Positions 8,506-15,663 of a stretch of 40,957 nucleotides of DNA are shown in pieces. Source of the DNA: Kiritimatiellia bacterium (GTDB taxonomy: Bacteria; Verrucomicrobiota; Kiritimatiellia; UBA8416; SLMC01); contig SLKS01000223.1 in assembly GCA_007134465.1 (NCBI GenBank), positions 1 to 40,957 of the forward strand, in the 5' to 3' direction. The position numbers and the translations under genes are program-made. Numbering within the stretch: the stretch's first letter is position 1; each line of letters starts with the position of its first letter. The notes under the pieces are model-generated. The model saw only the letters and a list, made by a program, of their open reading frames with translations. It did no database searches and was not told the DNA's origin.

Positions 8506-10389
8506 TTATCTTGCAAGCAAAACGGAAAGAGCGGCGATATCGGCCGGGCTGACGCCGGGAATTCTTGCCGCATGGCCAAGCGTGCGCGGGCGAATTTTGG
8601 TGAGCTTTTCTCGCGCTTCATAGGAAAGCGCCTGACGAGACATAAAATCGAAATCGCTCGGAATGATTTTACGGTCCATTTCTTCCGTTTTACGAATGCG
8701 GACAAGGTCGCGCTCGATATATCCCCGATATTTCACGTGCAGTTCCACTTGCTCGATAACGGCGCGCGGAAGATCATCGCGACATCCGGGCATGGTCGCA
8801 TAGACAACCTCGGGGCGGGCCAGGATGTCGGCCAGCGCTTTCCCGCCGTGCCTCGTATTCGTCAAACGCAGAATTTCCTCGGCGATCATCTTCTCGTATC
8901 GTTCCGTTTCGTCGAGGTATTCTTTTTGCGCCAGTCCGATTTCGCGCGAAAGACGGCTCATCCTGAATCTGGCGTTGTCCTGTCGCAGCAGCAGCCGATA
9001 TTCCGCGCGCGACGTGAACATGCGGTATGGCTCGTCCGTTCCCTTGAGTACGAGGTCGTCAATCAGCACGCCAATATATCCGTCTCCTCGTCCGACAAGC
9101 GCAGGGGGTTTCCCTTTTATTTTCAAAGCGGCATTGACGCCGGCCATGAAGCCTTGTACCGCCGCTTCCTCGTACCCGGTCGTGCCGTTTACCTGTCCGG
9201 CGAGAAAAAGGTTTTCGACAACCTTCGATTCAAGAGCGTGCGTCAATTGGGTCGGATCGCAAAAATCGTACTCGATCGCATATCCATATCGCAAAATGCG
9301 CGCTTCTTCCAAACCGGGCACGGAATGCACCATCGCATCCTGAATTTCCTCGGGCAAACTGTTCGACAGTCCGTTCGGATATACCCAGTCGCTGTTCCGT
9401 CCCTCCGGTTCGACAAATACATGGTGAGAGGTACGGCCCCCGAACTTGACGATCTTATCTTCGATCGAAGGACAATAGCGTACCCCGGCCCCTTTGATGC
9501 CGCCCCCGTATAGCGAGCTTCTTTCGAGATTTTTCGCGACTATCTCATGCGTTTTCTCTGTTGTATGCGTCAAATGACAGGGAATCTGATCGCTGCCCGG
9601 TTTCCACGGCCGTAGCGGAGAGACGCTCTGTTCCACGTGGAACAATTTTCCCGACTGTTCCACGTGGAACAAATCCGCCTCTCTTCTGGCCTGCCAGGAA
9701 AAGAAAGGTGCCGGATCGGTTCCCGGTTGTTCCGTCATTCTGTCGTAGTCAATCGTTCTACTGCTCAACCTAGGCGGGGTTCCTGTTTTCAGGCGCGACG
9801 TACGAATGCCCAATTCTCTGATGCCATCGCGCAGAACTTCTCCTGTCGGCGCATCGAGTCTGCCGCCGGGCCATTGCCTGGCGCCCATATGAATGGCACC
9901 CGCCAGAAAAGTGCCAGCGGTCAAGATCACCGACTGGGCATGCACGGTTCTGCCGTCGCGCAAGGAAACGCCTGTTGTTCGGCGACCGGATGTCAGGATT
10001 CGGATGGCGTCGCCTTCCAGTATGTGCAAATTGGTCTGATCAAGGAGCACGTGGCGCATGCGCGAGGAGTAGCGTTCTTTATCGGATTGGACGCGGTTGG
10101 CCTGGACAGCCGGACCCTTCTTGGTGTTGAGCACGCGAAACTGGATGCCGGTACAGTCGGCATTGACCGGCATTTCTCCGCCCAGCGCGTCGAGCTCGAA
10201 AACCAGATGCGATTTGGCTATGCCACCCACGGCCGGATTGCAGGGCATCAAGGCCACATCGTTAATGCTGTGGGTGATCAGCGTTGTTTTCAGGCCCATG
10301 CGCGCGGCAGCCAAGGCCGCCTCGCACCCGGCATGCCCGCCACCAATTACGGCAATATCGAAAGTGGATGGATCAGGATTGTTTTGCAT
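8506..10389 (-). CDS. mnmG: tRNA uridine-5-carboxymethylaminomethyl modification enzyme MnmG (GidA)
   Basis: Full-length (627 residues) MnmG. With MnmE it installs the carboxymethylaminomethyl group on wobble uridine 34 of certain tRNAs, using FAD. Seen directly: the FAD-binding GGGHAG at 16-21, CNPAVGGIAKSH at 50-61, the KTGTPPRL motif (201-208), the THTTEKTHE and RYCPSIEDK blocks, GQINGTTGYEEA-like text (GQVNGTTGYEEAAVQG) and the C-terminal MnmE-interacting helical region (…ALSYEAREKLTKIRPRTLGHAARIPGVSPADIAAL). Between residues about 237 and 266 there is an extra stretch compared with the E. coli protein, holding two copies of LFHVEQ (240-245 and 249-254). Each is encoded by a perfect parS-like palindrome. 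The ribosome site upstream of ATG 10389 is weak. rsmG and parAB, frequent neighbours, are not adjacent here. Confidence 0.95.
   Translation of the reverse strand: MQNNPDPSTFDIAVIGGGHAGCEAALAAARMGLKTTLITHSINDVALMPCNPAVGGIAKSHLVFELDALGGEMPVNADCTGIQFRVLNTKKGPAVQANRVQSDKERYSSRMRHVLLDQTNLHILEGDAIRILTSGRRTTGVSLRDGRTVHAQSVILTAGTFLAGAIHMGARQWPGGRLDAPTGEVLRDGIRELGIRTSRLKTGTPPRLSSRTIDYDRMTEQPGTDPAPFFSWQARREADLFHVEQSGKLFHVEQSVSPLRPWKPGSDQIPCHLTHTTEKTHEIVAKNLERSSLYGGGIKGAGVRYCPSIEDKIVKFGGRTSHHVFVEPEGRNSDWVYPNGLSNSLPEEIQDAMVHSVPGLEEARILRYGYAIEYDFCDPTQLTHALESKVVENLFLAGQVNGTTGYEEAAVQGFMAGVNAALKIKGKPPALVGRGDGYIGVLIDDLVLKGTDEPYRMFTSRAEYRLLLRQDNARFRMSRLSREIGLAQKEYLDETERYEKMIAEEILRLTNTRHGGKALADILARPEVVYATMPGCRDDLPRAVIEQVELHVKYRGYIERDLVRIRKTEEMDRKIIPSDFDFMSRQALSYEAREKLTKIRPRTLGHAARIPGVSPADIAALSVLLAR
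9629..9644. promoter_or_regulatory. parS: parS-like ParB-binding site 1 (within mnmG)
   Basis: TGTTCCACGTGGAACA, a perfect 16-base palindrome that matches the widely conserved chromosomal parS consensus bound by ParB/Spo0J. It lies inside mnmG and encodes FHVEQ. Its sister copy starts 27 bases further on. Confidence 0.85.
9656..9671. promoter_or_regulatory. parS: parS-like ParB-binding site 2 (within mnmG)
   Basis: Second identical 16-base palindrome TGTTCCACGTGGAACA. Centre-to-centre spacing to the first is 27 bases, which is nine codons, so both give the same FHVEQ peptide in the same frame. Two sites this close support real ParB loading rather than chance. Confidence 0.85.
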
Positions 10390-10787
10390 GGTTGAAACAA
10401 CTGTGGTATTTATAAGTCTTTCTACTACCTAGTTTTAGAGCTGCACAACGCTCGCAAATAGCCTGTGGGCCACCTCGCCTGTCCGCCATTATCGCGAAGC
10501 GTTAATGCGGGTAGCGGTGGCCCTACTTGAGCATGCATCGAATCGCAGATGCAAATTCTCCGACCTCTGACTTCTGCCATCTGGTTTGCTGGCGCAGCCC
10601 GCCTTGATTGATAGAACCATCATTCCGGGCGACAAGAACGGACCACGATTCACTTCTGTCGTTTCATAGAATGATCTTGGGTTATTTGCAACGACATTCA
10701 ACGCGGGCGCACTTCGTTTCCTTCGTTATCTTGAGCGAATGGGTCTCCCAAGTTCCCGGCTGTTCTTTCCGCGCGCGCTATCTCGTT
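10390..10787. other. Intergenic region with a long structured hairpin
   Basis: This 398-base gap between vsr and mnmG has no recognisable gene. Its main content is the nested hairpin at 10467-10523, listed separately. The rest shows nothing I can name. The mnmG promoter must lie in the left part, but no clear -35/-10 is visible. Confidence 0.5.
10467..10523. other. 57-base nested stem-loop, possible structured RNA or palindromic repeat
   Basis: The outer stem GGGCCACC/GGTGGCCC (10467-10474/10516-10523) encloses a second stem. There CCGC pairs with GCGG (10483-10486/10507-10510), one C is bulged, ATTA pairs with TAAT, and after one mismatch CGC/GCG closes a GAA loop (10493-10501). The nesting is better than expected by chance in a 57-base stretch. 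It lies 79 bases upstream of mnmG. It could be a leader structure, a terminator or a REP-like element; the sequence alone does not decide. Confidence 0.4.
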
Positions 10788-11315
10788 TCACCCCGAAGGG
10801 GCTGGGCGGGAAAGCTTCGTGTAGTCCGCCCGAGCTTCGGCAAGCTTATAGAGCGATTTCCGGTCCGGCAACGGTTCGTAGCGGAAAGGGCGGCGCGGGT
10901 TCAGCCAGGCGTCGAGTCGCCGGCCCACGCGATCGGGATGACGATAGACGTCGCATTCCCACACCGCGCGCACACGCCAGCCAAGTCGCATCAGTTCCCG
11001 GCGGTTTCGCTGATCGCGCGCGACGTTCGTTTCGAATTTCTTCCGCCAATAGTCGCTGCGCGTACTGGGCATGGTTGCCGACGGGCACCCCGCATGCCGA
11101 TGCCAGAAGCAACCATGCACGAAGACGGCCGCGCGGTATTTCGGCAGAACGATGTCGGGTCGGCCCGGCAGAGCGCGATTGCGCGGGCCGCGCACGGTGA
11201 AACGATAGCCCATGCGATGCAAGAGCATGCGCACCATGATTTCGGGCTTCGTGTTGCGGCTGCGCACCCGGCTCATGATCCAGCGGCGATGGGCTTGGCT
11301 GATGCGATCGGTCAT
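10788..11315 (-). CDS. vsr: Very short patch repair (Vsr) mismatch endonuclease
   Basis: Predicted 175-residue Vsr-family endonuclease, which nicks next to T:G mismatches left by deamination of 5-methylcytosine. Seen: MSRVRSRNTKPE at 14-25, LPGRPDIVLPKYRAAVFVHGCFWHRH (49-74; the family's catalytic Asp and the HGCFWH metal/zinc-site block), and TRSDYWRKKFETNVARDQRN, all diagnostic. ATG 11315 starts the family-length protein; an in-frame start at 11378 would add 21 unsupported residues. Vsr normally accompanies a Dcm-type cytosine methyltransferase, but none is in this window and the nearby type I system carries an adenine methylase. It sits next to an outer-membrane protein fragment, suggesting an acquired gene. 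Confidence 0.9.
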   Translation of the reverse strand: MTDRISQAHRRWIMSRVRSRNTKPEIMVRMLLHRMGYRFTVRGPRNRALPGRPDIVLPKYRAAVFVHGCFWHRHAGCPSATMPSTRSDYWRKKFETNVARDQRNRRELMRLGWRVRAVWECDVYRHPDRVGRRLDAWLNPRRPFRYEPLPDRKSLYKLAEARADYTKLSRPAPSG

Positions 11316-11488
11316 GTCAGAGTTTTCCGAGAACAAACACGGTTTCGCCAACACCATGAGCCATTGATTTCCGAACAAGCCGTCGCAGGCGATGTCCGTC
11401 AGCTATGTCGAGGACTAGACCGAGCGCTATTCGCTGCTTTCAACGAGAACGATTCTCCCGTCATCCTTCTCTCTTTTTTATCGGCGTC

Positions 11489-11656
11489 ATGTATCACGGG
11501 ACGCCCAAGCTCGACGCGAAGGCCACCGCGGTCAACCCGGCGTTGCAGGCGGCGCTGGATCGCGACCTCGACGCCGAGCTGGACGACATGAGAAACGATC
11601 TGCGCTCGTTCACCTTCTATCCGGTCGTCAGCCTCGGCCTGGCTTTCCGCTTCTGA
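11489..11656 (+). pseudogene. C-terminal fragment of an outer-membrane beta-barrel protein gene
   Basis: Fifty-five codons read MYHGTPKLDAKAT…LDRDLDAELDDMRNDLRSFTFYPVVSLGLAFRF. The final strand ending in aromatic F, the YPVVSLG motif and the acidic segment before it match the last hairpin of outer-membrane beta-barrel proteins. Nothing upstream supplies the rest of the barrel or a signal peptide. The frame is open back to 11405, but that part is not barrel-like. I read it as the surviving 3' end of a gene whose 5' part was removed when vsr-containing DNA arrived, or by deletion. The family assignment rests on memory of similar C-termini. Confidence 0.5.
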
Positions 11657-11669
11657 AGCGAGAAAAGCG

Positions 11670-13202
11670 CTACGGCCGTGCCGCGCGCCGCAGGCGGTCG
11701 TTGATCGCGCGGCCGAGTCCACTCTCCGGGACGAGTTCGGCCTCGATTCGGTCCAGCCCGATTCCGTCCAACCGCCGCAACGAGCCGAACAGGCGCGCGG
11801 CGGCTTCGCGCAGATCGCCGGTTTCGGAAAGAATCTCGACCGCCGCGCATGGCGAAGCATCGGCGGGAACGGACTGAAAGGCCAGCAACCCGACGCGGTC
11901 GGCAACCGACGCCGGAAGCGGTTCAGCGATCGGCCTTAGCCGCAAGGGCGTACGGGACGCATAATGCCGCGTCATCATGCCCGGCGCGGGCGCCGGCTGG
12001 CCGTCCGCAACGGAAGCGCCTATTTCCAACGGTCCGATCAGGGCTTCAATCTCCTCGACCGCGATGCCGCCCGACCGCAAGAGCGCGGGCCGAGTCCCCA
12101 GCAGCGATACGATTGTGGATTCCACGCCCACGGCGCAGGGGCCGCCGTCCAGAACCAAATCGGCCCGTTCGCCCAGCCCGGCACGCACATGGTCCGCCGT
12201 CGTGGGGCTCACGCTGCCGAACGGGTTCGCGCTGGGCGCAGCCAGGGGAACGCCGGCCTGCCGGATCAGCGCCAACGCCAGCGGATGACGCGGCATGCGC
12301 ACGGCCACGCTCGGCAGGCCTGCCGTGGCCAGATCGGGCACGCATGGCCGTTTGGGCAGCACAAGCGTTAGCGGGCCGGGCCAGAAGGCGTCGGCCAGCC
12401 GTTGCGCGGGTTCGGGAACGGATTCGGCCAGGGTCGCCAGCGCGGCGCGGTCGGCGATATGGACGATGAGCGGATCGAAATGCGGCCGGTTCTTAGCCTC
12501 GAACACGCGGGCCAGCGCGCGTTCGTCAAAGACCGATGCGCCGAGCCCATACACGGTTTCGGTGGGAAAAGCAACGATGCCGCCCGAACGCAAGCGCGCG
12601 GCGGCATCTCTCAACGCGGACGGGTTCTCGTCCAGCAACGTACGCAGGTCCAGCGCGGCTTCGATCCAATCGGCGGCCTCGCGAATGCCGGGCACAACGA
12701 GCGTGTTCGCGGTCAGCTCATGCCGATGCTTTTCGCCATGACCGGTCCTGACGTACAGTCCGGTTCCTCCCGCATTTTCAGCGAAGAGTACGTCGGCCGG
12801 ATGATCGCCGACCATGAAACAGCGAGCGGGGTCCAGTCCATACTCGCGCGCGGCCTGTTCCAGAAAGAACGGCTTGGGCTTGACGCAGGCGCATCCGTCC
12901 TCGCGCGCATGCGGACAGCAATAGACCCGTTCGACCCGTACGCCGTCGCCGGCCAGCCGCGCGACGACGGCGTCGTTGACCGCGCGCACCTCGTCTTCCG
13001 TGGCCTCTCCCTGCGCGATGCAGGGCTGATGCGTGACGATGAACAGAAGCGCGCGCCGCTGCAAACGGCGCAAGGCAGGCGCGGCATCGGGAAAGAACAT
13101 GGCCTGTTCCGGCCGCCGCAGCACGCCGCGCTCCTCGATCAGCGTTCCGTCCCGATCCAGAAAGACGGCGGTCCCGCCCGCAGGCGATTCGTTGTTTGAC
13201 AT
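11670..13202 (-). CDS. Fusion of GmhB-type HAD phosphatase and threonylcarbamoyl-AMP synthase (TsaC/Sua5)
   Basis: Predicted 510 residues in two enzymes. Residues 10-185 form a HAD phosphatase of the D,D-heptose-1,7-bisphosphate 7-phosphatase/histidinol-phosphatase group: DRDGT nucleophile motif (Asp16, Asp18), VTHQPCIAQG loop, the Cys/His zinc loop CPHAREDGCACVKPKP (96-111) and VGDHPAD (131-137). Residues about 195-510 form Sua5/TsaC, making threonylcarbamoyl-AMP for t6A37 of ANN-decoding tRNAs: VAFPTETVYGLG (210-221), KNRP (237-240), VAVRMP, PLAAPSANPFGSVSPT, plus the extra C-terminal Sua5 domain. ATG 13202 has GGAG upstream. The phosphatase part would serve LPS heptose precursor synthesis. 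The two halves have no shared pathway that I know of, so the fusion is unusual. Confidence 0.85.
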   Translation of the reverse strand: MSNNESPAGGTAVFLDRDGTLIEERGVLRRPEQAMFFPDAAPALRRLQRRALLFIVTHQPCIAQGEATEDEVRAVNDAVVARLAGDGVRVERVYCCPHAREDGCACVKPKPFFLEQAAREYGLDPARCFMVGDHPADVLFAENAGGTGLYVRTGHGEKHRHELTANTLVVPGIREAADWIEAALDLRTLLDENPSALRDAAARLRSGGIVAFPTETVYGLGASVFDERALARVFEAKNRPHFDPLIVHIADRAALATLAESVPEPAQRLADAFWPGPLTLVLPKRPCVPDLATAGLPSVAVRMPRHPLALALIRQAGVPLAAPSANPFGSVSPTTADHVRAGLGERADLVLDGGPCAVGVESTIVSLLGTRPALLRSGGIAVEEIEALIGPLEIGASVADGQPAPAPGMMTRHYASRTPLRLRPIAEPLPASVADRVGLLAFQSVPADASPCAAVEILSETGDLREAAARLFGSLRRLDGIGLDRIEAELVPESGLGRAINDRLRRAARP

Positions 13203-13264
13203 TTCGACTCCGGATAGGCTAGTTTCGTTTCCAATGCGAGTGCGTCGGCCCAGTGGCAGACCAG

Positions 13265-13279
13265 CCTCCTTTCGGGAGG
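13265..13279 (+). promoter_or_regulatory. Hairpin that can mask the ribosome-binding site of the defence operon
   Basis: CCTCC (13265-13269) and GGAGG (13275-13279) are perfectly complementary around TTTCG. The GGAGG arm is the Shine-Dalgarno site of the first operon gene (ATG 13287), so folding would hide it. Only 84 bases separate this gene from the divergent GmhB-TsaC gene, so both promoters must lie here; I could not fix them. Confidence 0.45.
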
Positions 13280-13286
13280 ACGAACC

Positions 13287-14585
13287 ATGAAGACGAACTA
13301 TCCGAATAAACCAAAGGACCGATTCGAGGTCTACCGTTTTTTCAACGGCCTTTCCGTCGAGGGGAAAGACGGGTTGGACCGTCAGCAAACCCGCTTGCCG
13401 CTAGTCAAGAGTTTTCTCTTCGAGCACGTGTCCTCCCGTAACGGTAGAACGCCCCGATCTCCGAAAGAAATTTTCGGATCTTTAGGGGTAAAATGCGAGT
13501 TTCTTGACGAAACGTTCACGGAGTTGCGCGATCTGGACCAAGTCGGCCCTTCGGGCAAAGAACGTCTAAGAACCGTTGGGTATGTCGAACAATACTCTGA
13601 ACGGTTTTTCGCGTACTACACCTGTGACGAATCGCAGAATTCCGGCAAACGCGCGGCCGGATGGATTACGCGTTCGCCCGATCTCGATTTCACATGGTTC
13701 AGCGGCCCCCTTTTGCAACGTCTTTGGGATACCGATGTGAGTCAACGGGACGACAATCGGTTCAGCAAATTGAGTTTCATGCACGAAAGCGTCTTCGAGA
13801 TGCCGGAAGATGCCAGCCATGAATCTTTGGACGCCGATGAAGACGAGTCGGCGGAGAGTATATCCGACACCCCAGACGATGACAATGATTCGCCGGAATT
13901 CGAAAGACGCAAGGCCCGCTTCCAAATGGCCGACCGCATAGGGCGAATCAAAGAGTCTCTTGGCAGTTTACAACAGACGTACAAGCCGCTCCATGCCTTG
14001 TATGCGCTTCGTTTCCCCTCGCGATCAGGCAAAGGGTGCCACGATCTCTATCAACAGGGACGCATAACCAATCGTTCGTCAAGCTTCGAGGAACATCGAA
14101 ACTTGGTCCGTTATTTGTATCGCACGTACGATTCCGTGCTCATGCGCACAGAGGAAACGGCTTGGCATAGCGCCGAAATCCTTCCCTCGGGAATGCGCGC
14201 GAACATCGGGACCAAAGGGGTGCCGCTTATTGTCCGTTTTCAAGAAGAGCTTACGGAAGCGACGTTCCGGCGATGGGTGACCCTTGCCTTCCGGAAGCGC
14301 AACGCGTTTCGCTTATGGGGCGAGCCAATCTGGCTGGGACCCAAAAAGGTGCATGTTTACGGGGCCGACCGCCATCTTTGGCAGCCGATCAACCTTGAGT
14401 TGACCGAAAAAGGTTTGACAGCGATCTTGCCGCAAGGAACGTGCGGGAACACGTTTCATCGTCTTGTGACAAATATCCAGACCTATGTCTGTCCCGCGAT
14501 AGACGCCTGGCTGGGCGCAGATGAATTCCGGTCCATCGTTGATAATTCCATCGAATCGTCTGGAGGGTATATTGATGAAGGCTGA
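13287..14585 (+). CDS. Unrecognised protein, first gene of the defence operon
   Basis: Predicted 432 residues. I do not recognise the family. Visible features: no signal peptide or membrane segment; a mixed alpha/beta N-terminal region (about 1-172) with several aromatic-rich stretches (RFFAYYTC, LDFTWFSG); a strongly acidic, likely disordered linker at about 173-206; then a basic C-terminal half with LRFPSRSGKGCHDLY (241-255) and a run of beta-like strands (RLWGEPIWLGPKKVHVYG). No Walker, helicase, methylase or nuclease motif is clear. GGGAGG precedes ATG 13287. The 3' end overlaps the next gene by 11 bases, so the two are likely co-translated and their products may act together. Its base composition looks less GC-rich than hsdM to hsdR. 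The operon context suggests phage defence, which is inference only. Confidence 0.7.
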   Translation: MKTNYPNKPKDRFEVYRFFNGLSVEGKDGLDRQQTRLPLVKSFLFEHVSSRNGRTPRSPKEIFGSLGVKCEFLDETFTELRDLDQVGPSGKERLRTVGYVEQYSERFFAYYTCDESQNSGKRAAGWITRSPDLDFTWFSGPLLQRLWDTDVSQRDDNRFSKLSFMHESVFEMPEDASHESLDADEDESAESISDTPDDDNDSPEFERRKARFQMADRIGRIKESLGSLQQTYKPLHALYALRFPSRSGKGCHDLYQQGRITNRSSSFEEHRNLVRYLYRTYDSVLMRTEETAWHSAEILPSGMRANIGTKGVPLIVRFQEELTEATFRRWVTLAFRKRNAFRLWGEPIWLGPKKVHVYGADRHLWQPINLELTEKGLTAILPQGTCGNTFHRLVTNIQTYVCPAIDAWLGADEFRSIVDNSIESSGGYIDEG

Positions 14586-15648
14586 AGCGCTTTTGAGCGA
14601 TCCCGGCTTTCAGCTCAATTTATTGCTTTGGATGACACGCGCTCAGCCGCCGGAAGCTTATTTAGTTCGCCCGATTTTCAGGGAGCAAGGCTTCTCGTTG
14701 CTGTACATTGAGAACCCCTTGCCCCTGCCGGAGGAGACCGCGCAAAAGGCAGCATCGTCAGGAATGGCCGTCAGCGTCAATCCTGAACCAGATGTGCTTT
14801 TGCGTCGCGAGCGTGACAACACAGCGCTTTGCATCGAAGCCAAAGGACGGGCTTTTTCCAGCAACAGCTCTACCGCCAGGCAAGCGCGAGGGCACTTGCT
14901 GGCATGTGGCCCCGCCTTTGCCGAAACGCTGAAACCGTTGACAAGCAGCCTTTTATGCTACCTGGTCCCAAACGCGGAAACCGACTACATGGGGCAATGC
15001 CTTTCCGAGCTGAGTCGCGAACTGAGCAATGCAGGATTTAAGCCTGGCGATCACTGTGTTCATGGGCTTCATATGGACGGCTCCGCCGTCGTCTATTCAT
15101 GGGATTCTGAGTTCAGAGTGTATGCCGGATACGATTCCGACAGCGCAATTGTCATGCGAAACCTTCAAGACGGCACAGACCCCAGCCCTCTCTTTTTGGT
15201 TTTCAGCGACGAAGATTATCCCGATCCGGAACGACAAGAATTAAATCGCAAAGCTTTTCAAAACCAAGTTTATGCGGCTTTGCTCTGTCAAATCCAACAA
15301 ACGGCGGCTGGCGAAATCTATTCCCGGACGATTCGTGATTTGCTTTTGAACACCACAGACGGGATTTTTCAATATATCGGCAGGGATCGGCAATTGCGCA
15401 TGTGCCGATTGGTGCGCGAAAACATATTCAAACGCATATTGTCGTATTGGAAAGAGCGCATTCCTGACCTCGTGTCGCTAGACTCGGATTCCCTGATTGT
15501 GCGTTTTGCCGACAGCGCGCGCCGCGAGCAGTTTCTCGACTGGCTTGAAGATTACAAGAGAACTGCATTCGCCTGCGACAAACCGCCAGATGAAGAACCA
15601 CTGCCGCTTCTGGAAATGATGAACCGGAACGACACGACTGACACTTAG
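14575..15648 (+). CDS. PD-(D/E)XK nuclease-like protein, second gene of the defence operon
   Basis: Predicted 357 residues. A PD-(D/E)XK-type nuclease core is suggested by PEPDVLL (Asp73) followed 15 residues later by CIEAKG (Glu88-x-Lys90), then a helix with Gln (TARQARGHL), as in RecB/Cas4-like nucleases. The remainder (about 120-357) is unrecognised, mostly alpha/beta, with no membrane segment. ATG 14575 has GGAGG 8 bases upstream; an earlier in-frame ATG at 14521 lies inside the preceding gene and lacks such a site. It overlaps the preceding gene by 11 bases and ends 15 bases before hsdM, so it is probably transcribed with the restriction-modification genes. Of the two leading genes it is the likely DNA-cutting partner. 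The exact family is uncertain. Confidence 0.65.
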   Translation: MKAEALLSDPGFQLNLLLWMTRAQPPEAYLVRPIFREQGFSLLYIENPLPLPEETAQKAASSGMAVSVNPEPDVLLRRERDNTALCIEAKGRAFSSNSSTARQARGHLLACGPAFAETLKPLTSSLLCYLVPNAETDYMGQCLSELSRELSNAGFKPGDHCVHGLHMDGSAVVYSWDSEFRVYAGYDSDSAIVMRNLQDGTDPSPLFLVFSDEDYPDPERQELNRKAFQNQVYAALLCQIQQTAAGEIYSRTIRDLLLNTTDGIFQYIGRDRQLRMCRLVRENIFKRILSYWKERIPDLVSLDSDSLIVRFADSARREQFLDWLEDYKRTAFACDKPPDEEPLPLLEMMNRNDTTDT

Positions 15649-15663
15649 ATCCCCGGAACAATC

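Noticed and set aside
10467-10523. Possible integron attC site
   Set aside because: The hairpin lacks the typical R''/R' box pair (RYYYAAC and GTTRRRY) at its ends, and no gene cassette or integrase is nearby.
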